Both the position numbers and the translations under genes were made by a program. The notes below the pieces were generated by a model, which worked only from the letters and a program-made list of their open reading frames with translations, was not told the DNA's origin and did not search any database. DNA of 64,000 nt from Emergomyces orientalis (Eukaryota > Ascomycota > Eurotiomycetes > Onygenales > Ajellomycetaceae): the NCBI GenBank assembly GCA_002110485.1, contig MOWL01000002.1:992001-1056000 (forward strand), in the 5' to 3' direction. This document shows, piece after piece, positions 35,633 through 46,907 of this stretch (position 1 is its first letter; each line of letters opens with the position of its first letter).

Positions 35633-36662
35633 ATGGTGGAACAAGTAGCCTGGATTGGCCTGGGAAATATGGGACGGGTATGGCGAACTATACTTACATC
35701 GAAACAAATAGCTTCACACCAACTAACTGCCCTTTTAAATTCAGGGCATGACCAGCAACCTTGTCGCCAAATATCCCCTCCAAGTCCCTTTGATTATCTA
35801 TAACAGAACCCAGTCTCGCGCAACGGACCTAGCTTCCACGCTACCCAAACCGGTCACCATCGCGCCGACAGTGGCAGAAGCCGTCGCACCCTCAAGCATC
35901 ATCTTCATCTGTCTTGGAGATGACAACGCTGTCACGGAAACCCTCAACACAGCCATAAACACCTGCAACATAGCCGGAAAGTTATTCGTAGACTGCTCAA
36001 CAGTACACCCAGACACTACGCGGCGTGAAGCGAAGCTGGTAGAGTCGCATGGAGGGTTGTTCGTATCATGCCCTGTCTTTGGAACCCCTCCCGTCGCTGA
36101 CGCGGGACAGCTGATATGCGTATTGGCCGGGAAGAAGGAGCTGGTGGAAAGGGTTAAACCGTTCTGCGCGGGTGTTATGGGGCGGGTGAATTTGGATCTA
36201 TCTACTTCACCAGCTAGTGCGGCTGGTGATGATGAAAAGGCGGAGTCAGTTGTGGACCCCGGGCGAGCAAGCTTGCTTAAAGTGCTGGGCAACTCGCTAG
36301 GACTTAACATGGTCGATGCGGTCGCTGAGGCAATGACGGTGGCTGAGAAGACTGGTCTTGGTGTCGACTGTCTGCACAGCCTGCTGGAACTGATGTATCA
36401 AGGCCCCTATGTTGTCTACTCAAACCGCATGCGTTCGGGCGACTACCATAAGCGTGAGGAGCCGTTGTTTGCTGTAGATTTGGCGCGGAAGGATGCGAGG
36501 CATGCAATGGATGTGGCGAGCGCTGTGGGTGTGAGGATGAGAGGGGTCGAGTTGGCGGATGAGTATTTGAAAGCTGTCAAGAAGCATGAGGGGGAGAAGG
36601 GAGATCTTTCTGCTATTTATGGAATAGTGAGAGAGGAGGGGGGGTTAAAATTCGAGAATTAG
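35633..36662 (+). CDS. NAD(P)-binding beta-hydroxyacid dehydrogenase (6PGDH / 3-hydroxyisobutyrate dehydrogenase-like)
   Basis: Oxidoreductase of the beta-hydroxyacid dehydrogenase superfamily. The substrate is unknown; relatives act on 3-hydroxyisobutyrate, tartronate semialdehyde or imines. Two exons, 35633-35677 and 35745-36662, give 320 residues. The Rossmann signature GLGNMGRGM spans the intron, followed by IIYNRTQSRA. The domain has IFICLGDD and then the family motif LFVDCSTVHPDTT. The helical domain contains ASLLKVLGNSLGLNMVDAVAEAM, where Lys occupies the usual catalytic position, and AEKTGLGVD. The first exon supplies only 15 residues (MVEQVAWIGLGNMGR) but is required for the nucleotide-binding loop. 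No signal or organelle targeting sequence is apparent, so it is probably cytosolic. Confidence 0.9.
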
Positions 36663-37105
36663 GGAAAGGGGACAATTCCTTTTAGTTTTATCTGCTATGG
36701 GCAATGTAAGTGTTAGTTATAGGGAAGAAATGATTCCTGAAGTAAAGATATATCGATAGAAAAGAACTTAGATATTTCTGTATGTACCAGAGAAATTTTG
36801 AGAGCCATTGCATCCTCCCAAGATTGAAACGACAAAGGACTTTTTCTAGTACCCACGAACATGTCTACCAAACCGCTCAGTCTACTCAAACTGATTGATC
36901 TTCGAACAGCATGGACGCAATAATATACCAGTATCAGAATACCCCGACCAAACTGCTATACCCCTGGCTGGATGGTCCACCCTTGAAAGACTACTATGTG
37001 CAATAGCCCTTCTCAACCGCAAACAAAAGGGTCGTAGTCTGCACAAGAAGCTCTGATCACGAAGTCAAAAATAAATTCCAAGGACAGGAGGTGGAAAGAG
37101 AGGTA
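36663..37105. other. Convergent intergenic region
   Basis: 443 bases between the 3' ends of the dehydrogenase and the F-box gene. Nothing else seen. Confidence 0.5.
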
Positions 37106-38241
37106 TCAACAAGGTTGACCAAAAGCTTGAAAATAATAGAGACATCTATGATACCAACCTTCAATCTCAATGTCGTAACAAACTGGAGTATTCTCATCGC
37201 CATAGCCACTGTCACCGACCTCATCGCTTCCGGAATCGTGTGCGAACCGCAAACCCTCCGCTCGCCTTCCGTGACAGACACGGAACCTCAGACCAGCCCG
37301 TTTTTCTCCGAGCCAGATAATGCTGTGATCTTCTTCCAAAGGATAAATCCTTGCCTCTCCATCATTGTTCTCCCTTCTTACCTTCAATGTATGGTGACTC
37401 TCACAACCAGCACGAACCCCAACCCCGCTCCTCGACATCATTCTCCCTGCGAACTTCCTGTTCCTACCCATATCTCCCAACCACTGTCTCCAAAGTCTGA
37501 TAACACCACCATCAAGCAGGCAGATCTGCCGATTCTGTCTCCCAAACCAAACGCCCGTGATAAGCTGCGAGAATAGTTCATTTTCATCCAAGAAAATGGA
37601 TCCTCTGATGAGCATGTTATCAGATTGCCCCGAATTAACAGATTCCCCTGGTATGTACCGCGGGGGAGGAGTCATGGACATGTTGGTATTAATCCATGGT
37701 CCACTGGGACACAGCGGATGAAAGTGGGTGTAGGAATTTTTTAAACGGCCCAGATATCCTGCCGTTAAAAAAGTTGGCGAGTCTGAATGGCGGTGGTGCC
37801 AGTCGTTCTGTGCGAGGCTATTGCGATTGGGATTCGTCTCGCTAATGAGCGCGTCAGTGTGCAAGTATGCGCATTTCAAATATGGCCCTATGGGCTTGCA
37901 AACTGGATGGTAGCATTCGAGAAATATGTTATCGGGTCCGATAGCTGAGACGAGGGCGTTCAGACGGTAATGGATAAGACGTGTGATGATACCATGGATG
38001 CGTTGGCATATGAGGGTTAAAGAGAGGAGGGAGCGGATGGGGAAGGGGTCGAGAATTAGTTGAATGAGCTAGTGATATGATGGTTACTTGACGGATGTAG
38101 ATTGCAATGAGAATGAGAATACAGAATCTAGTTGCTCTAGAGAAGTCCGGCTAATCTGTCAATGTGCAAGATACGTACCTCGTTGGGAAGACAGAGGAGC
38201 GTGGGTGTGTGACGAGCTGGGGAGTCAGGCTCTGTTGGCAT
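37106..38241 (-). CDS. F-box domain protein
   Basis: Probable substrate adaptor of an SCF ubiquitin ligase; the target is unknown. Two exons on the minus strand, 38241-38179 and 38068-37106, give 341 residues. The F-box spans the intron: TLLCLPNE at the end of exon 1 joins LIQLILDPFPIRSLLSLTLI and CQRIHGIITRLIHYRL. A region with paired Cys and His (LECYHPVCKPIGPYL) follows. The remainder has aromatic-rich segments such as FSQLITGVWFGRQNRQICLL. It ends in a short Cys-containing tail. The exon 1 donor is GTACGT and the acceptor is CACTAG. The last 20 residues could change if a further intron lies near GTTGGTATC at about 37150. No repeat domain is recognised. Confidence 0.8.
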
Positions 38242-39737
38242 GTCTGATATTAATCACTTAGCAAAGACGTTAAATCCGACTTTTTTTCTAGAAAGAGAAA
38301 ATGCCTTCTCTTGAGTTAGTAAATATAGTAAATACTCCTGTTCAGTTGTATTTTTCCCCATGGACGGATCTTTGTCCCGTGGTTTAGTCAGCGGCGATGT
38401 GTGAAAAACAGCCCCAAGAGGGCTCGCGGAGTTCCCACCCCAGAGTTGATTCCACCACATACAAAAAACAAGAATACCTTGCTAAGCAGTTGTTGTAATT
38501 GAATCTGTCGAGTCGGCCGGTCATGAAATCTACAATATCGCTACCATTGACTAATTTTCCAAAGCGATTGCTGATCCGTATTGGGTCTGCGTATGTGGCA
38601 GCAGGCAACACAGATAAATGTGAATGCCAATCATCTTTAAGTTTGGCTTTTGAATTCTTTTTCCCTCTGAATGGGCGATTTTTTCAAGTCAATGACGTGG
38701 TGAATATCAGGGTTGCGGTCCAGAGAACTCTGTGATGTTGAACATCATATACAGTTGGAAGCATATTGCGGTCCATGACACATTTCAGTGGGCTGGATGT
38801 TAATCAATTGAAGATCATGCTGGACCAGTATTGTCGTACTAGTGAGAGAAATGACATCCTCGTGTCTGTCGCATTTGGGAGAAGAAAAGGGTCCTTCGTA
38901 CTCCGTACGGAGTACTAGGAAGACAATTAGTGGTATGTGTTGATCCAAGCGTGTATTTCCAAAACGCCTTGGTGTCCACAGTCGGCTTTTTAAATATGTC
39001 CCTGTTTAATAAGAGAATGCAGAGTTCCAGATCTTAGTAGAGCAGTCAATCGGATCGATTGGGTAACAAAACAGCAGAATGTCAATGGGATTCATTCCGT
39101 TCCGCATTGTTCCATCTCTAATAACAGCAGGCTGCATCAGCAAAGCCCTGTGGATATGACAGTTCCCCATCCAACTACCTCAGTTGTTAACTTTGTAAGC
39201 CCTAAACAATATCAAGTGTATTTGTTGCAGATACCGGGCCAGTAATGAGCAGCCAATACAGGATAGTTGAAAGTTGATGGCAAACGAAACAGAGAGTATC
39301 CAGGATATCCTTTGGTTTAGTCATGTCTTAGTCAACTCTCTGCCCTATGTGTTGACCCATGGATTCAGACTATTTTAAAAAGAGAGGCTATTTTCGCAGA
39401 AGATATCTTATTTTATTTTATTTTAATTTTAATACGTCTTGTCTTTCGGTTACATATACTCATTTTCTACTCGCTATTACCTGGGAAACGTCCCCTCTTT
39501 AACAAAATTTTGGTTCCTGTCTCAGCTCATATTCATATCTACGCTCCGTGGTTCATCAACGACGTCATTGGTGCCCAAGCGGAGACCTCGATATATTTCC
39601 CGAGCCTGTGCGGTGATAGTTTTGGTGCTGCGACAAAAGGCGGGCTTGAGTTTACTTCACCAGCACTTCCTCCTCGCTGGCCGCTGCCCTCTCTTTCTTT
39701 GTCGCGGACTCTCTGAGGAGACAAAATTACCAGAATA
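38242..39737. other. 1.5 kb intergenic region between F-box gene and GAL7
   Basis: Holds both upstream regions, since the genes diverge. A perfect 18-base palindrome lies at 38898-38915, and TTTTA-type repeats at about 39411-39433. Open frames at 38384-38611 (minus) and 39439-39738 (plus) have no family features. Confidence 0.45.
38898..38915. repeat. Perfect 18-base palindrome GTACTCCGT/ACGGAGTAC
   Basis: Each 9-base half is the exact reverse complement of the other. Related sequences recur in the window: TACGGAGTAC at about 45099, and TCCGTAC/GTACGGA around one base at 46893-46907. Motifs of this type are common in Eurotiomycete repeats and could be footprints of a small element. Confidence 0.8.
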
Positions 39738-41163
39738 ATGGTGGAATCCGTTCTCGACGACATCTCGCATAGGAGATACAATATCCTGCGGGGCTCCCAC
39801 GTCTTAGTATCCCCTCATCGCACAAAGAGGCCATGGCAGTAAGCTTGCTCCCTACACAAATTGAATTACAAGTCGCCTTTATTGGCTTTAACAAGCTATC
39901 TATAGAGGTCAACAGGAATCCCCGTCCAAGAGGGCTTTGCCAGTCTACGACCCCGCTTGCTACTTGTGCCCTGGAAATAAGCGGGCGCAAGGTGACCAGA
40001 ATCCGCAGTACAAGAACACATTTATATTCATAAATGACTACAGTGCAGTCAAGGAGGAACAAGCTGCGTACCAACCGGAGTCGGGCGATGGTGGTACGTT
40101 GGAGAAATTACCCATCCATTCACATCCATATGGCGTTTCTTGGAATGAGCAGCTTTATTAATGATATCTGCGCCCGGTACCCCTTGCAGACCTTTCCTCT
40201 CTGTTCCTCCAAGCGGAACCCGTCACGGGGAGATGTTACGTCCTCACATTCTCCGCCAGCCACAATCGCACACTCGCAGACCTCTCTCCAGCCGAGATCA
40301 AGCCCATCATCGACGCGTGGACGGATCTATATATTTCTCACCTATCGCCAACATCCCCGTTAGCAGCAACCGCTTCTCTCATGCCCATATCACCAGAATC
40401 ACCAATTTCTCAGATAACGTTGCCGAAAAACCAGCTCCGCTACATGCAGATATTCGAAAACAAGGGTTCTACCATGGGTTGTTCTAATCCGCACCCACAC
40501 GGACAAGTCTGGGCCCTCAGCAGCCTCCCTGAAGAACTCACGTTGGAATTAGTCCAATTGCAGAAATACCGGCATGAGAACGACGGCAAGCACATGCTCC
40601 AAGACTATGCCACGCTCGAGTCACAAAAACAGGAGCGTGTGGTATTCGAAAATGATTTGTTCCTTGTCCTTTGCCCATGGTGGGCGACCTGGCCTTTCGA
40701 AACGATGATAATCAGCAAAAAACATAAGCGCGCCCTCGTCGACCTGACTATAGCAGAAAAGGAGCTACTAGCTGAGTCAATTGCCGAAATCACGCGGCGG
40801 TATGATAATTTGTTTGAGACACATTTTCCGTACAGCATGGGTATCCATCAAGCCCCGCTTTGCGGTTTGGAAGAGGAAATTGAGGCGTCCCATTTGCATA
40901 TACATTTCTATCCTCCATTGCTGAGAAATGCGTCTGTGAGGAAGTTTTTGGTTGGGTGAGTGCCTTCTATCCGTGTATATATCTACATGGTATAATAAAT
41001 GGAATATAAAACTTTCGTTTTAATGATGGCTAACCAGCCTTTGCATAGGTACGAAATGCTTGCGGAACCTCAACGGGATATCACACCCGAGCAAGCTGCG
41101 GCTCGACTCAGGGATTGTGGAGGTCCTCTGTATCGTGATACCCTACCGGCCCAACCTGAGTAA
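39738..41163 (+). CDS. GAL7: Galactose-1-phosphate uridylyltransferase
   Basis: Leloir pathway enzyme: UDP-glucose + galactose-1-phosphate to glucose-1-phosphate + UDP-galactose, cytosolic. Four exons, 39738-39838, 39906-40093, 40190-40955 and 41049-41163, give 389 residues. The protein starts with ISHRRYNILRGSHVLVSPHR and RPWQGQQESP. The conserved CYLCPGNKRAQGD carries the Cys-x-x-Cys metal motif. The active site HPHGQVW lies at residues 198-204, with His200 the likely nucleophile, preceded by FENKGSTMGCSNP. GIHQAP is followed by ASHLHIHFYPPLLR, another metal-binding region. It ends in DCGGPLYRDTLPAQPE. The exon 2 acceptor is CTATAG at 39905, which recovers GQQESP; the nearer CAACAG does not keep the frame. 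No other GAL gene is adjacent. Confidence 0.95.
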
Positions 41164-41565
41164 ACCAATTTTTTTTTTGTTTTTTTTTTTGGGAGTAATT
41201 AGGCCGGTTATTGAAAGGTCGTTTTGGAAATGACTATATTATACTGTTAATATCACTTGAGGCACAGTTTATATGAAAAGTAGCGGTTAGGGGATAATAT
41301 AACCGGATATACACCTTGGTACATAACATATCTGCCGCCAAATTCAGAAATCAGCGCCATATTTCAAAGAGTAATAGCCCTATTTCACCAACATTAATAA
41401 ATAACACCATAAAACCCAAAACCCTCCCAATTGCGTTCTCCTCTCAATTGACTACACAATCACAAACTCCCTTCCTTTCACTGACCTCTCCTTACCCCCC
41501 TTTACCCCCCTTTACCCCCCTGCTCCTCATCCTCCTCCAACCTCAACCGCGAAACAAAAATCAAG
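41164..41565. other. Convergent intergenic region GAL7 / ERG28
   Basis: 402 bases of 3' flanks. A T-run starts right after the GAL7 stop. A tandem decamer lies near ERG28 (see separate entry). The open frame at 41316-41636 is a Pro/Thr-rich reading of the ERG28 3' UTR. Confidence 0.5.
41492..41520. repeat. Tandem decamer (TTTACCCCCC)x3
   Basis: Nearly three copies of a 10-base unit, 70 bases downstream of the ERG28 stop codon. It looks superficially like the TTAGGG telomere complement but has six C residues and a different period, so it is not a telomere. Confidence 0.85.
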
Positions 41566-42090
41566 TTATCCCAAATAGGAACCCCTCTGCGTCGCCATCC
41601 ACACCAGCGTCCCACTCGCGACACACAACGGACTGACAAACCTGCCCTTAGCTTTCGCACTGCCGAAAATCAACCATTCGCTCACGAAATGCGCAAAGGC
41701 AGTTCCAAATGTCCACATGGCCAGGTCGTACATGTGAGGCTCATTAATGTGGAAGGCAGCGTATGCGCGGACTACGGAGGAGATAAACGTCCACGAGCCA
41801 AAGGTGCGCGATTGGACGGCGTTGGCTGGGGCGTTATTGTATAGCAGGGCCGTGTAGGATGGGTTGAGGATGGCTTGGGAGGTGTTTACGACGGAGACGA
41901 CAGCGAGCTTTGAAATATTTTTTTTATTTAGTTTTTGTTGCTTTGGTTAATTGGAGGGTGTTGGGAAGTTCAGAAGAGTGCGGATAAAGGGACAGGTTAG
42001 GTTTCTGGGAAAGGGGCCCCGGGAACATACGAAGAGGAGCCAGTTGGGGAGGATGCCTTCCTGCTGCGGGAGGTAGGAGAGCAAAGACAT
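41566..42090 (-). CDS. ERG28: ERG28, ergosterol biosynthesis scaffold protein
   Basis: ER membrane protein that tethers the sterol C-4 demethylation enzymes (Erg25, Erg26, Erg27). Two exons on the minus strand, 42090-42031 and 41907-41566, give 133 residues, the expected size. The start is MSLLSYLPQQEGILPNWLLF. Exon 2 has SVVNTSQAILNP and the conserved VQSRTFGSWTFISSVVRAYA. HINEPHMYDLAMWTFGTAFV and HFVSEWLIFGSAKAKG follow, then a last hydrophobic segment ending in ATQRGSYLG. Several hydrophobic segments fit a four-helix membrane protein. It is transcribed divergently from the very-long-chain ketoacyl reductase gene. Confidence 0.93.
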
Positions 42091-42544
42091 TTTGTTGGAG
42101 TTGACGGGAATTGATTGCTTTGATACTCCGTGCTCGCTGTGAATTTGCAGAGGCTTGTACTGTACGACTGTTGTCCTTGCGGAGATCGAGGGAGCTGAGC
42201 TGAGGATAGCTACCTATTTATATTTATATAGTAGCTATCTCCACGGAAATTAAGACTAACTCAGCTCCGCGTTCGAATATCTTCGCATTTATATCATTTT
42301 CTCAAACATGGCGGCAAGGGGCAGTACAGTACAGTACCAGCGTATTGAATCGCTTGGCGTATCGTACGGTATCAGCATCACAGGCTGTATCAATCTGTAT
42401 CTCTCACCATATCAAAAGCATAAAAGCAAGCTTCATCCTCGTAAACTTCCTTACAACTTCAAAACCAGTCCTCCCATCCCGCAACGGAGTATCGCATTTC
42501 AATAACCTACTTTTCATTGACTGAGAAGCTCCGCAAACGACGCA
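42091..42544. promoter_or_regulatory. Shared promoter of ERG28 and ketoacyl-CoA reductase
   Basis: 454 bases between two divergent start codons, both for ER lipid-biosynthesis proteins. It contains a short (GTACA)n repeat at about 42321-42337 and a TATTTATATTTATATAG stretch at about 42214-42230. No sterol-regulatory element could be assigned with confidence by eye. Confidence 0.6.
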
Positions 42545-43672
42545 ATGGGTTTGGCATACGACTCTATGGGCCGTCTTGCACAGTTCCGCTTCGAACCCGC
42601 CCCTGGCTGGCAGTCGAATGCGGCTCTCTTCCTGCTCTTGACGGGAGGATTGTTCACAGCATGCAAAGTGTTTAACTTTGTCCGTGCCTTACTTAGTATT
42701 TTCGTCATACCAGGGCAAAAGGTACGGGCATTTCAACCTCCAACCCGATCTCATTATTTTCCTTCTACTGAGCCTCTAGCTTATCGTTTCTGTTCTGTCA
42801 AAATCTAGCTCTCCAAATTCGGACCGAAAGGTAGCTGGGCGCTGGTCACTGGTGCCTCTGATGGAATTGGCAAGGAATTCTCTCTCCAGCTCGCCCTTGC
42901 TGGCTACAACATCCTCCTCGTCTCCCGTACGACTTCAAAGCTGGCTGCCGTCGCCAATGAAATCAAAAGCAAGACACCCACCGTACAGACAAAAATCTTC
43001 GCAATGGACTTCTTTGAAAACAACGACGAAGATTACGAGAAACTCAAACTCTTGATCCAGGATCTCGATATCTCCATCCTCGTCAATAACGTCGGCCGCA
43101 GCCATAGCTTCCCCACCCCATTCGTCCTCACCCCGCTGGAAGAAATGGAAAATATCATCACCATCAACTGCCTTTGTACCCTGCGCATCACTCAGCTGGT
43201 GGCTCCAGGTATGATGCAGCGCAAGCGTGGTTTGATCATGACCATGGCATCCTTTGCTGGCTTGCTGCCTACCCCGCTGTTGGCTACGTACTCCGGCAGC
43301 AAGGCGTTCCTGCAATTCTGGTCAACTGCCCTAGGCGGCGAACTGCAACCATACGGAGTGCAGGTTGAGCTTGTCCAGAGCCACTTGGTGACGTCTGCGA
43401 TGTCAAAGATCCGCCGGCCCACCGTTACAATTCCCATTCCGCGCGACCTTGTCAGAGCAGTCCTCAGCAAAATTGGACGTGGTAGCGGCTTGTCGGCATA
43501 TGCGTACACCTCTGTGCCCTACTGGAGTCATGGCCTGATGGCATTCGCGCTCACACAAGTTCTGGGACACATGGGTAAGTTCGTTTTGGGTTATAATAAA
43601 GCCATCCACGAATCTATCCGGGCACGTGCGTTGCGGAAGGCGGAGCGGGAGAAGAACAAGAAATCTACATAA
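42545..43672 (+). CDS. IFA38: Very-long-chain 3-oxoacyl-CoA reductase (Ifa38 / KAR)
   Basis: ER-membrane short-chain dehydrogenase that performs the NADPH-dependent second step of very-long-chain fatty acid elongation. Two exons, 42545-42721 and 42809-43672, give 346 residues. An N-terminal membrane segment (ALFLLLTGGLFTACKVFNFV) anchors it. The Rossmann motif TGASDGIGKEF follows, then NILLVSRTTSKL and LVNNVGRSHSFPTPF. The catalytic YSGSK (Tyr-x-x-x-Lys) lies in PTPLLATYSGSKAFLQFWS. The C-terminus ends in a Lys/Arg-rich tail (RKAEREKNKKST) that may serve as a di-lysine-type ER retention signal. The intron is GT-AG after PGQK. Confidence 0.95.
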
Positions 43673-45131
43673 TTTACACCTCAAATATCATGGTGTCCTT
43701 TTCGCTTTTCTCGAAGTCATCTTGTTTGGGGTTGCCTCCTCCACAGGATGGGTTTCTCGGGAGATACATGGCCCCAGATATGTGTGCTGGGGTATTGAGA
43801 CAGTATAATAATATCTAGTTGTCAAAAAGGTTAAAACAGGTAACCGGGACTTGTCTCAGGAAAATGGGCGGTTTAAAATATAGATGTGTAAAACAACAGG
43901 ATTATAATATCGAATCTCTATGGCCGCTAAAACGGGAATTGGGGCTTTCTCTCGTGTCGGGGTGTGTTAACTCACCCAAGGTTCGCATCCGGGTTATGCA
44001 TAATTGTAATATTAATTGATTTTATAGCGGTTTGATATGATATTCAGTATTTTCCACATGCCCCATCCTCCTTCATCTGTTCATTGGTTTTTTCCAGCCT
44101 CGGCATCCAACGAACGCGCAATATTGGCAAGCGCCTCCCATTAAGCGCCAAGCGCGCGTTTGCCCATTCCAAACTTTGGTTCGGGACGACCCGAGCGTTC
44201 GGAACCAATTAACCTCACCCAACAAACATTATCGCGACTTCGCTAAGGTATGGAATCGAGGGACTGCTGTCAATTTGTCCTTTTATCAAACTCTTTCGCG
44301 AATACGCAAACGCCCATGCATGCGATATAAACAATGTTTAGTTGGAAACGGGGTTTGCAAAAATGCCCCTCCTGATGGAGCCAGTCAGCCCAGTAATAAG
44401 ACCGCCTTGGAACTCTGACCAGGAAAGGACTAAACCATGTAGGCCGGTTGTCTCTACCACATCTCTTACATCTTCTGAACGGGGTTTTAATTGTATCCAG
44501 ATGATCTAGCATGGATCATGGTATTGTAGTTAATCCTAGCAAACTCTGGCTCAATCAATGGACACGACTTGCGGGCCGCCCTCTTAGTTACATCAAACTG
44601 AGAACCGAGGAAATTACTAAAAACTTAGGTTCTCTTTCTTTTTTACGGAGACGTCGGGCAAAGGTGTACGCTACTTCGCAGCTACAGAATGAAATACGTC
44701 AGTCTCCTTGAAAATCCCATCTAGTAAGAGGCGGTGGGGCAGGAAGCACTCGTCCTCGGCCAACCGACGGCTTCGTCTGCGTCCATATTCTCACCGACTA
44801 CCCTTCAAAAACAACGAAAGTTAACAAATCCAGGTTAGCCATCGTGTTGTCAATCACAATTTGTACCCCAAAGCAGGCTGCGACTGTCATCCGTGAAATT
44901 TACTCGGGAATAATCGTAAACCCACTAAAAAACGCCAGTCATGACATGACATTTAGCGAAAGGAACGAATATAGTCCCACACCCCACGCCACGAACTGCC
45001 GTCAAATATCAGGGATAAGTGACCCTCAGGTCCGCTCAAGTGGAGCTTCATGACTCGCATGTTTCTCCATGTATTCCCTAGCACGCCTACCGGCTACGGA
45101 GTACTGGGGTTCGGAAAAGTTGATGCGAAAG

Positions 45132-45157
45132 GGAGGGGCTGGAGGGGCTGGAGGGGC
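45132..45157. repeat. Tandem GGAGGGGCT nonamer
   Basis: About three consecutive copies of a 9-base G-rich unit within the gene-poor region. It also gives short Gly-rich open frames on the plus strand, which should not be taken for genes. Confidence 0.85.
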
Positions 45158-46892
45158 AATAATAAAAGCCATCATAGAAGTTGAAGTGATGTGCGCATTA
45201 CTGCTTTCACAAGAAATCGAACATAGGTTTCGAGACATGGAATTATGCATAATTAGCCTCACACCCGGCGGACTGTATTCGAGACGAACAGACGCACATA
45301 TTCTCTGTGCTTCCAATTTTCTAGGATAAATAAATAAGTCCAGGTAAAGGAGAAGTGGTTTAAAAAACCAACCTAAAAAGTCAAAACCTTGGCCGACTGG
45401 AATGCAACCCCTCCCCCTCTTCGGACCCATTCATGACCCCAACTGCTCCGACGATCAATTTTCAACCAATAGTCAGACTTCGAAACCCTTCAGCGGATGC
45501 CATGCGCCACCGAAATCGTGGGATTGGATTTTACGGACTAATTAATATAGGTCACGCATTGCGAATCATTCACGCACACACATGGAAACCCCAATCCCCC
45601 TGGGTTTCAACTCGCCAATTCGAGAATGACCATAAGTAAAAAATTTGGGTAAGTGAGTGAGACCTTAAAGAAACTTCCAAAAGTCAGACTTCAAAGCGAG
45701 TAGAGCAGCAAATAAAATTTAGACGTCATTCTGATAGCCATCTATCTCAGCCGCCAAGAGATATCTGGCTAATCAGATCAGTCAGCCACCCGATATTCTG
45801 CAGAATGAACGGAGCACCGAGCATGCATGCATTATGTGGGTTGTACATTTTCTAACGAGAGGGACAAATGGGGTCACTAATTGCCAGAAGGCTACCGCTA
45901 CCCAAAGCCAGGATGATCACTTTGAAATTGGCATCCAGATATTTGCAGGCAACCTCGCGTATCTCGTCCAAGCAATATCCCGCCGTTGAAGACAATAACC
46001 TGTCTCACCGGAAAATTGCAGGTGACATCCTCCACTATCTTATTAGTCTTACCATTAGAACAATACCAAACTATCAGATTGAAAACTCCACCGGCTCCCT
46101 TTTCGCTAACACCGAATGAATGTCTAGATATCAACCGTTACCCAGCTGAGTGTCGTGTAGTGGCATCAGTTGAGCATATCACACAGACCCCACTAGACCC
46201 TAAGCGAACGAAAGGGCCACTTGTTGCTGATCAGAAACTGTGAATCCGCAAATAAACGGCTTTGTTTTTCAAGGCTTTGGGCCTAAATGATAAACTGAGA
46301 GAATTAATAACCGTGGCACACCCAGACAGTAGTTTGGCGGGGCTTTCGCTGAGAAGTAGTGACATCAGATACAAATTATGCTTACTCACAAAGTGACTAA
46401 TTAAACGGAATGGGATGAATCTGGAAAATGTAAGCACAAGTAGTCCATGATTGGCGAAAGGAGTAATTGAGAGAACTGCACAACCATGGCTAATCCTAAT
46501 AGCTAAATCACCAGTGTGCAACAAAATCTCGAGGCCAATAACGGTAGTCAAAGGCGGTAGTCAAATGGGTCTGGTGCTACACTTTGCAGATGGACAAGAA
46601 CGCGATCGCCACGCAGGAGACAAAGGAAGTTTGTCGTAGAATAGTTAGAGCATCTAAGTGAATATAAAACGTTGGGTTTGAGGCAATTGTTTTTAACAAC
46701 CTTAGTTCATCTTCGAGAAATAATGAACTTTTTCAATTGCCTTTTCTGCTCATAGTAGCTATATCGCTCGCATAGCAATGAGGTGAAATGTGTCACTTCT
46801 AAATAATTGAAATTAGGCTTTCATGATTGCCAAACTGGTATTTATCAGGTTTGGAAATCAAATTTCTTTTTCCCATATCCTTGGGATTGTAC

Positions 46893-46907
46893 TCCGTACT
46901 GTACGGA
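46893..46907. repeat. Inverted repeat TCCGTAC/GTACGGA
   Basis: Perfect 7-base arms around a single T. It is the same core as the 18-base palindrome at 38898 and lies in the gene desert. Confidence 0.7.

Noticed and set aside
41492..41520. C-rich decamer repeat as a telomere-like sequence
   Set aside because: Period ten and six C residues do not match TTAGGG, and it is internal between two housekeeping genes.
45026..45430. 134-codon minus-strand and 86-codon plus-strand frames over the G-rich tandem repeat
   Set aside because: Both are produced by the repeat, overlap each other and lack conserved features.
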